Assembly (NCBI GenBank): GCA_902764875.1 | Contig: CACWXP010000018.1 | Location: 1-64,000 of the forward strand | Length of the DNA: 64,000 bases | Direction: 5' to 3' | From: an uncultured Eubacteriales bacterium | GTDB taxonomy: Bacteria; Bacillota; Clostridia; Christensenellales; Aristaeellaceae | Part shown: in pieces, positions 26,096 to 35,053 of the stretch | Layout: every line of letters begins with the position of its first letter | Numbering within the stretch: position 1 is the stretch's first letter | The notes under the pieces: model-generated | Databases searched by the model: none | What the model saw: the letters and a program-made list of their open reading frames with translations, nothing else | Told to the model about the DNA's origin: nothing | Program-made: the position numbers and the translations under genes

Positions 26096-26220
26096 CGCCT
26101 CTGCGCCGATGAAGGTCGCAAACCGGAGCGCCTCCGAAGCACGGCATTGCCGGAACATAGCGCCGCCGAATCATAACACCCCTGTGCCGATGAAGATCGC
26201 AAACCGGAGCGCCACCGAAG
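26080..26220 (+). repeat. Tandem repeat of a 60-bp unit spanning the gene's end
   Basis: Units at 26080-26139 and 26161-26220, 81 bases apart, agree except for about eight bases. The core GATGAAGGTCGCAAACCGGA is nearly unchanged. The first unit includes the final Ala-Ala-Glu and stop of the flavoprotein gene and the second repeats the same Ala-Ala-Glu-x-stop pattern, so it looks like a duplicated gene end. Confidence 0.75.
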
Positions 26221-26254
26221 TCGAAATAACTGAAACAAGAGGAAATTGTTTTTT

Positions 26255-27256
26255 ATGACTTATATTATTGTAGACCTGGAGTGGAATCAGCCCATCTCCT
26301 ACCAGAGCCGCACCTATCGTGAGGTCGGCGACAAACTGATTTTCGAAATGATCCAGATCGGCGCCGTGCGCCTCGGTCCGGATCTGACCCCCGCCGAGGC
26401 CATTTCCATTCCGATTGCCCCGACCCATTATCTCCGGATCCACCCCCGCATCAAGCGCATGACGGGCCTGGATTCCGAAAAGCTGGCCGGCGCCCCGAAT
26501 TTCCGGGAAGCCCTGCTCCAGTTCACCTCCTGGTGCGGCGAGGATTACACGCTTCTCACCTGGGGCTGCGACGATATCAGCGTTCTCTGGCAGAATATCG
26601 CCTTCTTCCACTGCGAGGATATCCCCCTTTCGCCCCTGTGCGACATTCAGAAGCTCTTCAGCGAGGTACATCATCTGAAAGACCGCGCCGGCCTGAAGGC
26701 CGCCATGGACCTGATGGGCATCCGGGCCGAGGAATCCATGGCCTTCCACAACGCGCTCTACGACGCCTGGTATACGGCCCTGGTCTTCAAAACCCTGCCG
26801 GATCCCGACGCCGTCCTGAATTATCCCCAAAAGCCCCGCCAGCTGATCCACGCCCGCAGGAACGCCCGGGAGAAAACGCCGGGCGAAGCCTTTGATTCCG
26901 TCCGTGAGGCGCTGCAGAGCGAAACGGCGCTTCATCCGGTTTGTCCGCGGTGCGGAAGGGTTCTGGCGCTGGACGGCGAATATATTAAACAGAGTGCCGA
27001 CAAATATATCGCCGTGGCCAAGTGCAAAAGTCACGGCCGGATTCTGATCCGTCTGCGTTTCCGGATCGATGAGGACGGAAAAAAGCTCCTCACCCGGACC
27101 ACAGCCCCCGCCACCAATGCGAATGTGGCCTACGTGCATACCAAACAGCTCCAGATGCAGCAGCGGCAGGCCCGCTGGCTCGAGGAGCACGGTACTCTTC
27201 CCGATCCCGACGAAGAGCTGCTGAATGCCGATCTGTCCAGCATGCCCTTCGATTAA
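26255..27256 (+). CDS. 3'-5' exonuclease, DEDDh (KapD/ERI-1-like) with zinc ribbon
   Basis: A 333-residue protein. Exo I is IIVDLEWNQP (DxE near residue 6), exo II lies in TLLTWGCDDISVL, and exo III AFHNALYDAWYTA gives the final His and Asp. The C-terminal third has CPRCGRVLAL with later Cys/His (AKCKSHG), suggesting a zinc knuckle. It is likely an RNA or DNA exonuclease of unassigned substrate. The ATG at 26255 is used; GAGG is about 12 bases upstream. Confidence 0.82.
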   Translation: MTYIIVDLEWNQPISYQSRTYREVGDKLIFEMIQIGAVRLGPDLTPAEAISIPIAPTHYLRIHPRIKRMTGLDSEKLAGAPNFREALLQFTSWCGEDYTLLTWGCDDISVLWQNIAFFHCEDIPLSPLCDIQKLFSEVHHLKDRAGLKAAMDLMGIRAEESMAFHNALYDAWYTALVFKTLPDPDAVLNYPQKPRQLIHARRNAREKTPGEAFDSVREALQSETALHPVCPRCGRVLALDGEYIKQSADKYIAVAKCKSHGRILIRLRFRIDEDGKKLLTRTTAPATNANVAYVHTKQLQMQQRQARWLEEHGTLPDPDEELLNADLSSMPFD

Positions 27257-27275
27257 ACCCGAAGGAGGATCTGCC

Positions 27276-28928
27276 ATGATTATCCGTTCCTTAAACAATC
27301 AGAAAGAATTTCCGGAAGGAACCACCGTACGGAACTGTCTGGTCGGGCTGGATGCTTTTCCCCGCGGAACGCTGGCCGCCCTGTCCGGCGGCATCGTCCG
27401 CGAGCTGAACGATCCCCTGCGCCATGACTGCACGCTCACGCCCCTCACCCTGGAGCACGAGGAAGGCCGCCGCATCTACGAGCGCTCCCTCCGTTTCGTG
27501 ATGCTCCTGGCCCTGCGCCATCTCTATCCGTACAAGCAGGTTCGCATCGAATACTCCGTCGGCTACGGCGTCTTTGTCCGCCTGCCCGAGGTGGAGCTGC
27601 ACCGCCAGGACATCGTCCGTATCGAGAACGAGATGCGCCGCATCGTCGAACTGGATCTGGAGTTCACCCGCAAGGTCTGGACCCGGGAGGACGCCATCGA
27701 GTACTTCCGCGAAGCGCGCCAGCCGGACAAGGTGGAGCTGCTGTCCCGCCGCCCCGTTCCAACCTTCACCATGTATTCCATCGACGGCATGTGGGAGTAC
27801 TTCTACGGCGCCATGACCGTCTCCACCGGCTATGTCAAGGTCTTCACGCTCTTCGAGCTCCGGGGCGGCTTCGTCCTGCAGCTGCCGGCCGGTTCCGATT
27901 TCGATCACGCCGCACCCTATATCTACCGTCCCAAGCACCTGGAAGTTTTCGCCCAGAGTGCCCACTGGTGTGAAATTCTCGGCGTCACCAACGTCAGCGA
28001 CGTCAGCATCATGATTGAGCACGGAAGCCTCCGGAATTTCATCCGTGTCAACGAAGCGCTGCACGAAACCGCCATCGACGACATCGCCAAAAAGATCCAT
28101 GAGCAGAATAAGCATGTTGCGCTGGTGGCCGGTCCCTCCGCCAGCGGCAAAACCACCTTTGCCGCCCGCCTGGCGGTGCATCTGCAGATGTACGGCCACC
28201 CCTCCCGCCGGATCTCCATGGACGATTTCTTCATCAACCGGGAGGATCTGCCCGTACAGCTCGACGGCACCCGGGATTTTGAAACCATCGAAGCCCTGGA
28301 TGTCAAGCTCCTGGCCGACAGTATCACCGGCCTCCTCAACGGCGAGGAAGTCTTCATGCCCGGCTACGATTTCGAGTCCGGCGAAAAGGATTACCTCACG
28401 CCGCCCACCCATCTCGAGCCCGGCGAAATCATTATCCTCGAAGGCATCCACGGCCTCAACCCGAAGATCATTGAAATGCTCCCGGCCGACGAGATCTACC
28501 GAATCTTCGCCAGCGCCCTCACCTGCCTCAACCTCGATGACCATAACCGCATCCGCACCACGGACGTCCGCCTCCTCCGGCGCATCGTCCGCGATCAGCA
28601 GTTCCGCGGCTACCCGCCGGAAGGAACACTCGGCATGTGGCCCAGCGTGCGCCGCGGCGAGGAAAAATACATCTTCAAGTACCAGGAAAACGCGGACAGC
28701 ATGTTCAACACCGCCCTGCATTACGAACTGCCCATCCTGAAGCTCTTTGCCTACAAGCTCCTGAAGGATGTCCCCGCCGATTCCGCAAACTACCTCCTCG
28801 CCCGCCGGCTGATCAAGGCCCTGAATTATCTCCCGGATGTGGATCCATCCCTTCTGGATGAAATCCCGCCCCTCTCCCTCCTCAGGGAGTTCATCGGCGG
28901 CAGCACCTTTGAACACGACGAAGAATAA
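27276..28928 (+). CDS. TGS-domain nucleoside kinase (uridine kinase-like)
   Basis: A 550-residue protein with an N-terminal TGS/ThrRS-like half (about 1-250; SLNNQKEFPEGTTV, then an alanyl/threonyl-tRNA-synthetase SAD-like stretch) and a C-terminal P-loop uridine kinase/phosphoribulokinase domain with VAGPSASGKTTFAARL at about 285-300 and IIILEGIHGLNP. This fusion is widespread in Clostridia and annotated as nucleoside kinase; its exact substrate is unknown. AAGGAGG precedes the ATG. It follows the exonuclease by 19 bases and ends at a terminator. Confidence 0.88.
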   Translation: MIIRSLNNQKEFPEGTTVRNCLVGLDAFPRGTLAALSGGIVRELNDPLRHDCTLTPLTLEHEEGRRIYERSLRFVMLLALRHLYPYKQVRIEYSVGYGVFVRLPEVELHRQDIVRIENEMRRIVELDLEFTRKVWTREDAIEYFREARQPDKVELLSRRPVPTFTMYSIDGMWEYFYGAMTVSTGYVKVFTLFELRGGFVLQLPAGSDFDHAAPYIYRPKHLEVFAQSAHWCEILGVTNVSDVSIMIEHGSLRNFIRVNEALHETAIDDIAKKIHEQNKHVALVAGPSASGKTTFAARLAVHLQMYGHPSRRISMDDFFINREDLPVQLDGTRDFETIEALDVKLLADSITGLLNGEEVFMPGYDFESGEKDYLTPPTHLEPGEIIILEGIHGLNPKIIEMLPADEIYRIFASALTCLNLDDHNRIRTTDVRLLRRIVRDQQFRGYPPEGTLGMWPSVRRGEEKYIFKYQENADSMFNTALHYELPILKLFAYKLLKDVPADSANYLLARRLIKALNYLPDVDPSLLDEIPPLSLLREFIGGSTFEHDEE

Positions 28929-28956
28929 TGCGAAGTCTTCCCCTTCGGTTGACAGA

Positions 28957-28995
28957 AAAGAATCCGGGCTTTACAATAAGTCCGGATTCTTTTTG
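28957..28995 (+). terminator. Rho-independent terminator after the TGS-kinase
   Basis: AGAATCCGG pairs with TCCGGATTCT across a 12-base loop and is followed by TTTTTG. It lies 28 bases after the kinase stop and ends the exonuclease-kinase unit. Confidence 0.9.
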
Positions 28996-29025
28996 TCCGT
29001 ACTTTTGAAGCAGAAAGTATGTTTT

Positions 29026-30399
29026 ATGACGCAGAATGACCGGAAATCCCCCCAGTTGATCAGAGACTTAACAACCGGCAGCGTTCCGGGAACGCTGCTC
29101 CGCTTTGCCGCGCCCCTTTTCCTTTCCGGCCTCCTCCAGATGGTCTACAACATGGTGGATATGATCGTCGTCGGCCAGATGGTCGGTACCGGCGGCCTCT
29201 CCGCCGTTTCCATCGGCGGCGAGATGATGATGCTCATCACCTTCATCGCCATGGGCCTGTCCAACGCCGGACAGATTCTGATCTCCCGCTACGTCGGCGA
29301 GCATCGCCACGACCGCATCGGCGATATGGTGGCCACTCTCTTCACCCTTCTCATGTCCCTGGCGCTCATCATCATGTTCCTTTTCCTCCTGACCTATCAG
29401 GGGATCATGGCCTGGCTGAACACCCCGGATTCCATCTGGGAATACACCCGCCAGTATGTCATCACCTGCATCTACGGCACTGTCTTCATCTACGGCTACA
29501 ATCTGGTTTCCGCCATTCTGCGCGGCATGGGCGATTCAAAGCATCCCTTCATGTTTATCGCCATCGCCTCCGTCCTGAATCTCGTGCTGGATCTGCTCTT
29601 TGTCGGTCCCATGCAAATGGGCCCCCGGGGCGCGGCCCTGGCCACCGTTATCGGCCAGGGGGTCAGCTTTCTCTTCGCCCTCACGCTGCTCTACCGCCAC
29701 CGGGATCAGATCCATTTTGATTTCAAACCTTCCCATTTCCGCATCCGCCGGACGGTGATCCCGCCGCTGCTGTCCCTGGGCATTCCCATGGTCATCCAGT
29801 CCGCCGCCATCACCTTCTCGATGCTCTTTGTGAATTCCTATATCAACCAGTACGGCGAAGTTTCCATCGCCGTCACCGGCATCGCCCGCAAGCTGGAGAA
29901 TATGATCAGCATTGTCGCCCAGGCCATCTCCGCCGCCGGCGGCGCCATGATCTCCCAGGCCCTCGGCGCGAAAAAAACAGAGCGCGTGCCGAAAATCTTC
30001 TTTCACGCTCTCTGGATTGTCGCCATTCCCTCGGCCATTTTCGCGGTCATCACGCTGCTTCGGCCCGAGTGGCTTTTCGGTATTTTCACCCAGGATCCCG
30101 CCGTGCTTCAGGTCGTCCTGGAGCAGTATATCCCTGTCGCCATGATTCAGTATCTGGGCTGCACGCTCCGCCCGCCGTCCTTCGCCCTGATCAACGGCTC
30201 CGGCAATTCAAAGCTGAATCTGGCTGTCGCCCTGCTGGACGGCGTCGCCTGCCGCATCGGCCTCTCCATCCTCCTGGGCGTCACCCTCGGCTGGGGCATC
30301 TCCGGCTTCTGGTACGGCAACGCCATTTCCGGCTGCGTCCCCTTCCTCGTGGGCTTCACCTTTCTCCTCTCAGGCAGGTGGAAACCGAAATCTTCTTAA
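29026..30399 (+). CDS. MATE-family multidrug efflux protein
   Basis: A 457-residue membrane protein with twelve predicted helices. It shows the MATE pattern LLRFAAPLFLSGLLQMVYNMVDMIVVG at the start of the first half and the equivalent IPMVIQSAAITFSMLFVNSYINQYG in the second. It exports organic cations or metabolites driven by Na+ or H+. The ribosome site is weak (AGAAAG), perhaps low expression. Its 3' end overlaps the convergent rqcH gene by 44 bases. Confidence 0.92.
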   Translation: MTQNDRKSPQLIRDLTTGSVPGTLLRFAAPLFLSGLLQMVYNMVDMIVVGQMVGTGGLSAVSIGGEMMMLITFIAMGLSNAGQILISRYVGEHRHDRIGDMVATLFTLLMSLALIIMFLFLLTYQGIMAWLNTPDSIWEYTRQYVITCIYGTVFIYGYNLVSAILRGMGDSKHPFMFIAIASVLNLVLDLLFVGPMQMGPRGAALATVIGQGVSFLFALTLLYRHRDQIHFDFKPSHFRIRRTVIPPLLSLGIPMVIQSAAITFSMLFVNSYINQYGEVSIAVTGIARKLENMISIVAQAISAAGGAMISQALGAKKTERVPKIFFHALWIVAIPSAIFAVITLLRPEWLFGIFTQDPAVLQVVLEQYIPVAMIQYLGCTLRPPSFALINGSGNSKLNLAVALLDGVACRIGLSILLGVTLGWGISGFWYGNAISGCVPFLVGFTFLLSGRWKPKSS

Positions 30400-32113
30400 T
30401 TTCAGATTCCTCCGGCGTTACATACACTGTCTTCTGATGCGTATAAATCACCTTCCCGGGCGCAGCTCCTGAAGGTTTTTTCACATACTTCCGCAGCGTA
30501 TAGTCCACCGGTACGGTGGAGCTGTTTTTCCCCTTGCTGAACCAGGCCGCCAGCAGCGCCGCCTGACGCAGCGTCTCCAGCGGCGCCTCCCCTTCCGTCC
30601 GGATGATCACATGGCTTCCCGGCATGTCCTTTGCGTGCAGCCAGGTCTCGTTCCCGCCGGCCCCCAGGGTCAGCCGGTCGTTCTGGATGGAATTCTTTCC
30701 AACGACGATTTCAATCCCGTCTGCGGAAACATACCGCCAGGGCTTGCTCTCCGGCAGCTGCCGCTGCTGCCGCCGGTTGGTCACCCGCTTCATGTAGCCG
30801 GTCCGGATCAGTTCCCGCCGGATTTCCTCCAGCTCGCTCTCCGCGGTGCAGTTCTCCGCGTCCATCAGCATGTTTTCCAGGTATTCCAGCTCTTCCAGCG
30901 TCTTGTCCCGCTGGATCGCCGCCGTTTCCCGGGCAGACCGGGCCTTCTGATATTTTTTGAAGTATTTCTGGGCGTTCTGTATCGGTGTCAGCCGGATATC
31001 CAGCGGAACGGTAATCGTTCCCCCCTCCGGGTCGTTCCAGTCCGGCAGCACTGCCTCCGTCATACCTTTTTTCAGTTGATAAAGGTTCCCTTGGATCGCT
31101 TCGCCCATCCGGCGGTACTCGTCCATTTTTTCGGCCGAAGCCAGTTCTTCCTCCTGCATCGCCAGCTTCCGTGTGCAGCGGTCCGCCTGTCCCTTCAGCG
31201 TCCGGATCATGGCAGCGCTCTTCTGGTTCATCCGGTCCTTCGCGTCCCGTGTGCTGTAATAAAGATCCAGCGCCCGGCTCAGCGTTTTGCAGGGTTCTTC
31301 CCGTCCGGTGTCCCGGCTCAGATACGGGAAGGGGAATACGTCTTCCGCGTCCCCGTTCTCGCCCCGCAGCACACAGGGCGCCGCCATCCCCGGCAGCCGC
31401 CGGAAAAAGTCTTCCAGCCGCTCGCAGGTCCCCTCCAGGTCCTCCGGCCAGGTTTCTCCCGCCGCCCGCACCCGTGTGGCAATCTCCTCCGCGCTCACTC
31501 GGCTCAGGCCGCTGATTTCCTCCGCCAGCGCCCTCGAAAAGTTCCCGCCGTCCCGGGCCTGCAGCCGCTCCAGCAGTTCCGCTCCCCGCAATGTCTCCGG
31601 GTTCAGCTTGTTTTGTCCGGGCGGTGCCTGGTAAATCATTCCCGGCTGAATCTGCCGCACCCGGCTCATCTCCGCGTTCACATGCCGCGCCGCTTCCAGA
31701 ATCCTGCCGTTCTCGTCCAGCAGCATCAGGTTGGAATGCCGTCCCATGATCTCCAGCACCAGCCGGCGAAGCACGTGGTCGCCCATCTCGTTCACGGCGT
31801 CCAGGTCCACCCGCACAATCCGGTCCCCCGCCTCCTGGCGGACCTCCGTCACCCGGGCGCCCATCAGCTGCTTGCGCATCAGCATGCACAGTGCCGGAGG
31901 TTCCAGCGGGTTGGAAAAGCTGCTGTCGGTCAGGTGGCACCGGGCATTGTTCGGCGAGGCGCAAAGCAGCAGCCGGTGATTCTCGTTTCCCGCGCGAATC
32001 ACCATCACAACGGCGTCCCTCTCCGGCTGGGTAATCCGGTCCACCCGCCCGCCTGCCAAAGTCCGGTCCAGTTCCCGTGCGATAAACCCGACCGTCAGTC
32101 CGTCCATCGGCAT
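30356..32113 (-). CDS. rqcH: RqcH / NFACT-family protein
   Basis: A 585-residue protein with an NFACT-N domain (GLTVGFIARELDRTLAGGRVDRITQP at the start), a long coiled-coil middle (about 270-420), and the NFACT-R domain DGIEIVVGKNSIQNDRLT, AKDMPGSHVII near the C-terminus. It would bind obstructed 50S subunits and add alanine tails in ribosome quality control. It was formerly called fibronectin-binding protein A. The start at 32113 is set by AAGGAGA ten bases upstream. It is separated from ribU by a hairpin. Confidence 0.93.
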   Translation of the reverse strand: MPMDGLTVGFIARELDRTLAGGRVDRITQPERDAVVMVIRAGNENHRLLLCASPNNARCHLTDSSFSNPLEPPALCMLMRKQLMGARVTEVRQEAGDRIVRVDLDAVNEMGDHVLRRLVLEIMGRHSNLMLLDENGRILEAARHVNAEMSRVRQIQPGMIYQAPPGQNKLNPETLRGAELLERLQARDGGNFSRALAEEISGLSRVSAEEIATRVRAAGETWPEDLEGTCERLEDFFRRLPGMAAPCVLRGENGDAEDVFPFPYLSRDTGREEPCKTLSRALDLYYSTRDAKDRMNQKSAAMIRTLKGQADRCTRKLAMQEEELASAEKMDEYRRMGEAIQGNLYQLKKGMTEAVLPDWNDPEGGTITVPLDIRLTPIQNAQKYFKKYQKARSARETAAIQRDKTLEELEYLENMLMDAENCTAESELEEIRRELIRTGYMKRVTNRRQQRQLPESKPWRYVSADGIEIVVGKNSIQNDRLTLGAGGNETWLHAKDMPGSHVIIRTEGEAPLETLRQAALLAAWFSKGKNSSTVPVDYTLRKYVKKPSGAAPGKVIYTHQKTVYVTPEESEIKKISVSTCLRGER

Positions 32114-32147
32114 GAATCTTATCTCTCCTTGTCTCTTTTTCTGAAAG

Positions 32148-32174
32148 AGCGGAGACGCCTGTAGCATCTCCGCT
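32148..32174 (-). terminator. Hairpin between ribU and rqcH
   Basis: AGCGGAGA pairs with TCTCCGCT (8 bp) across an 11-base loop and is followed, on the minus strand, only by CTTTC. A weak terminator or processing hairpin limiting transcription from the riboswitch into rqcH. Confidence 0.5.
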
Positions 32175-32201
32175 GCTGAAAAGGCCCCTCTTTCTGCCCC
32201 C

Positions 32202-32801
32202 TTAACGCTTACTATGCAGGAACGGACTCAGCGGCTTGTAGATAATCGCCGTAATCACGCTCAGCACAACGCCCTTGATCAGGTTGAAAGGTCCGGTCAC
32301 CAGCAGCAGCATTTTGATCTCGCTGTCAACGCCCGCCACCGTCACCATGCCCAGGATCTTTTCCATGTCCATATGGAACGCCGCCATATAGAACGGGAAA
32401 AGAATGAATTTGTTGACGATAATGCTTCCGACGATCATGCAAAGCGTTCCGACGGCCATGCCGATGATCGCGGTCTTCCGGGTCTTGTGATTCTTGTAGA
32501 TCAGCCCCGCCGGCAGGATCATCATCAGTCCCATCAGGAACTCGGCCAGTTTGCCGATGCCCATCGTCGTCGAGTGCGCCCAGCCGATCAGGCACTTCAG
32601 TCCCAGAATGATCACGCCCTCCACCGGGCCCATCGAGAAGGTCCCCAGCAAAACCGGCAGCATGCTGAAGTCCAGTTTGTAGATGTTTCCGAAGATCGGA
32701 ATCCCGGGGATCAGATCCAGCAGGGCTGCCGCCGCTGTCAGGATGCCCATCCGTGCCATGTTCCCCACGCTGAAGACCTGTTGACGTTTGACTGTGCTCA
32801 T
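32202..32801 (-). CDS. ribU: ECF transporter S component, riboflavin type
   Basis: A 199-residue membrane protein with six predicted helices. Its block IYKLDFSMLPVLLGTFSMGPVEGVIILGLKCLI (about residues 45-80) follows the RibU-type S component pattern. An FMN riboswitch immediately upstream identifies the ligand as riboflavin. ATPase and T subunits are not in the window and are shared in ECF group II systems. GGGAGG precedes the ATG at 32801. Assignment rests mainly on the riboswitch. Confidence 0.9.
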   Translation of the reverse strand: MSTVKRQQVFSVGNMARMGILTAAAALLDLIPGIPIFGNIYKLDFSMLPVLLGTFSMGPVEGVIILGLKCLIGWAHSTTMGIGKLAEFLMGLMMILPAGLIYKNHKTRKTAIIGMAVGTLCMIVGSIIVNKFILFPFYMAAFHMDMEKILGMVTVAGVDSEIKMLLLVTGPFNLIKGVVLSVITAIIYKPLSPFLHSKR

Positions 32802-32900
32802 TGTATGTTCCTCCCGTATAATATGTTTCGCCCCCCAAAGCAGCTTCGCTCTGAGGGGCGGCAAGTCATACGGCGAAATTGCGCGTGATAAGCTGTACCG

Positions 32901-33022
32901 TTTCTTCTCTCATCCAGACTGTACTGTCGGCTCCGGAATCGTCACCGGATCGGCTGAGTTTTTCAATCTCAGTTCGCGGGCTATACCGCCGGTAGGGAAT
33001 TGCACCCATCCCCGAAGAAGCT
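32901..33022 (-). promoter_or_regulatory. FMN riboswitch
   Basis: Read on the minus strand, the element shows the conserved FMN aptamer blocks in order: CTTCGGGGATGGGTG, AATTCCC, ACCGGCGGT, AGCCCGCGAAC, GATCCGGTG, ATTCCGGAGCCGAC, and GTCTGGATGAGAGAAG. It lies 100 bases before ribU; FMN binding would turn off riboflavin uptake. Confidence 0.97.
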
Positions 33023-33038
33023 TTAAGTGGCTGCCGCT

Positions 33039-33067
33039 ATTATACCCTTTCTTCCCCGCTTCGTCAA
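33039..33067 (-). promoter_or_regulatory. Promoter of the riboswitch-ribU transcript
   Basis: On the minus strand TTGACG (33062-33067) and TATAAT (33039-33044) with a 17-base spacer, 17 bases before the aptamer. Confidence 0.88.
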
Positions 33068-33137
33068 ATCGTCTTTTCACCCTGCCCGAAATCTGTCCGA
33101 AACCTTGTCCGATACCCGCTCAAAGGCCTTGAAAAGA

Positions 33138-33167
33138 TTGACATTCAACCCCTTTTTGCTGTATTGT
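33138..33167 (+). promoter_or_regulatory. Candidate promoter of gpmI
   Basis: TTGACA (33138-33143) and TATTGT (33162-33167) with an 18-base spacer, about 110 bases before the gpmI start. It is back to back with the riboswitch promoter. Confidence 0.6.
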
Positions 33168-33276
33168 AATAGGTGTGCGTGCGAAAAGCCGCGGCGTCCC
33201 GAACGAAGCAGGCCGCCGGCGGCAGCCGCGCGCTGCATGACTGAATCAACTATACGAAACAGGAGGATGTTTTTTC

Positions 33277-34857
33277 ATGAAAAAGCCCGTTGTTCTGGTT
33301 GTTATGGACGGTGTCGGTGAGTCTTCCGAAGAGCTGGGAAACATGGTTATGAAGGCCACCACCCCGACGCTCGATACCCTGAAGGCCAACGATCCTTTCC
33401 GGATCATCAAGGCGCACGGAACCGCCGTGGGTCTCCCCTCCGACGATGATATGGGCAACAGCGAAGTAGGCCACAACGCCCTCGGCTGCGGCCAGATCTA
33501 TTCCCAGGGCGCCAAGCTCGTCAACGAGTCCATCGAGTCCGGCAAGATCTACGCCTCCGAAACCTGGAAGGCGCTGGTCGCCGGCGTGAAAGCTTCCGGC
33601 GGCGCGCTCCATTTCATCGGCCTCCTGTCCGACGGTAATGTCCACAGCAACATCGGCCACCTCCTGGCCATGCTGAAGGAAGCCAAGGCCGAAGGCGTCG
33701 GCAAAGCCCGCGTGCATATCCTGCTCGACGGCCGTGACGTCCCCGCCACCTCCGCCCTCGAATATGTGGATCAGCTGGAAGAAACCATTGCCAATCTGAA
33801 GGATGCTTCCTACGATGTCCGCATCGCCTCCGGCGGCGGCCGTATGCAGATCACCATGGACCGCTACCAGGCCAACTGGGGCATGGTCAAAGCCGGCTGG
33901 GATATTCATGTCCACGGCGAAGGCCGCGCCTTCGGTTCCGCCCGTGAAGCCATCGAAACCTACCGCAACGAGCAGCCCGGCGTCATCGACCAGGATCTGC
34001 CCGGCTTCGTCGTCGCCGAAAACGGCAAGCCCGTCGGCGCCATGCAGGATGGCGACAGCGTGATCCTCTTCAACTTCCGCGGTGACCGCGCCCTCGAGCT
34101 CTCCATGGCCTTCGACGGCGACGCCTCCTTCGATAAGTTCGACCGCGGTGCCGTGCCGAAGGTGCTCTACGCCGGCATGCTGGAATACGACGGCGACCTG
34201 CATATTCCCCATAAGTACCTCGTCAATCCGCCGCAGATCCGCAACACCCTCACCGAGCTGCTGGTGGAAAACGGCATCAACGAATACGCCTGCTCCGAAA
34301 CCCAGAAGTATGGCCATGTGACCTATTTCTGGAACGGCAACCGCTCCGAGAAATTCTCCGAAGAGCTGGAAACCTGGCAGGAAGTCCCCTCTGATGTCCG
34401 CTCCTTCGATGAATGCCCCTGGATGAAGGGCACCGAGATCACCGACCTGGTCATCGCGGCCATCGAGTCCGGCAAATACGGCTTCATCCGCTGCAATTTC
34501 CCCAACGGCGACATGGTGGGCCACACCGGCAACCTCTACGCCACGGAAATCGCCGTGGAAACCGTGGACCTGTGCCTCACCCGGATCCTCAAGGCCTGCG
34601 ATGAGCACAACTGCATCCTGGTGGTCACCGCCGACCACGGCAACTCCGACCAGATGCTGGAAAAGAACAAGAAGGGCGTGGTTTCCGTCCGCACGGCCCA
34701 CAGTCTCCGTCCCGTTCCCTTCATCATCCACGACAAGGATGCCCGCCATGAAATGGACACCGAAAGTCCTTTCGGCCTGGCCAATGTGGCCCCCACGGTC
34801 GTCGAACTCCTGGGCCTCAAGCCCTACGACTGCTGGGAAAAGTCCATGCTGAAATAA
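33277..34857 (+). CDS. gpmI: 2,3-bisphosphoglycerate-independent phosphoglycerate mutase
   Basis: A 526-residue alkaline-phosphatase-superfamily glycolytic enzyme interconverting 3- and 2-phosphoglycerate. It shows DDDMGNSEVGHNALG (catalytic Ser near residue 62), HILLDGRDVPATSA, GGGRMQITMDRY, NFRGDRALEL, FPNGDMVGHTGNL and TADHGNSDQM, covering the two-Mn2+ site. Length fits the family (about 510-530). AGGAGG precedes the ATG, and the gene has its own promoter and a downstream hairpin. Confidence 0.97.
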   Translation: MKKPVVLVVMDGVGESSEELGNMVMKATTPTLDTLKANDPFRIIKAHGTAVGLPSDDDMGNSEVGHNALGCGQIYSQGAKLVNESIESGKIYASETWKALVAGVKASGGALHFIGLLSDGNVHSNIGHLLAMLKEAKAEGVGKARVHILLDGRDVPATSALEYVDQLEETIANLKDASYDVRIASGGGRMQITMDRYQANWGMVKAGWDIHVHGEGRAFGSAREAIETYRNEQPGVIDQDLPGFVVAENGKPVGAMQDGDSVILFNFRGDRALELSMAFDGDASFDKFDRGAVPKVLYAGMLEYDGDLHIPHKYLVNPPQIRNTLTELLVENGINEYACSETQKYGHVTYFWNGNRSEKFSEELETWQEVPSDVRSFDECPWMKGTEITDLVIAAIESGKYGFIRCNFPNGDMVGHTGNLYATEIAVETVDLCLTRILKACDEHNCILVVTADHGNSDQMLEKNKKGVVSVRTAHSLRPVPFIIHDKDARHEMDTESPFGLANVAPTVVELLGLKPYDCWEKSMLK

Positions 34858-34873
34858 GATCATAAAACTCCGT

Positions 34874-34899
34874 GAGGGCGGTCCGAAAGGACCGTCCTC
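34874..34899 (+). terminator. Hairpin after gpmI
   Basis: An 11-bp stem (one mismatch) closed by a GAAA tetraloop, GAGGGCGGTCC with GGACCGTCCTC, 16 bases after the stop. Only TGTTATC follows instead of a clear U-run, so termination efficiency is uncertain. Confidence 0.6.
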
Positions 34900-34955
34900 T
34901 GTTATCCCCCAAAGTTTCCCTGAACGCTAAACCCCAAAACTTCCCGTACCCCTAA

Positions 34956-35035
34956 CCACTATCCACTATTCACTATCCACTGCCGCGCCGCGGCGCGGCT
35001 CCCCTAAATCCTAAATCCTAACCCCTAAATCCTAC
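34956..35035. repeat. Heptamer microsatellite with palindrome, left of the esterase
   Basis: Four units of a CCACTAT-like heptamer end in the perfect 18-base palindrome GCCGCGCCGCGGCGCGGC (34982-34999), followed by further CTAAATC-type short repeats (to 35035). The same composite occurs at 36112-36163. Confidence 0.85.
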
Positions 35036-35053
35036 CGTTCCGGAGGTGCTCCA

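Noticed and set aside
30356-30399. Frameshift causing the MATE/rqcH overlap
   Set aside because: Both C-termini look complete, so a real 44-base convergent overlap is more likely.
33250-34863. 537-codon frame antisense to gpmI, and a 541-codon one antisense to the TGS-kinase (27291-28916)
   Set aside because: Both mirror well-conserved enzymes exactly and have biased, motif-free compositions.
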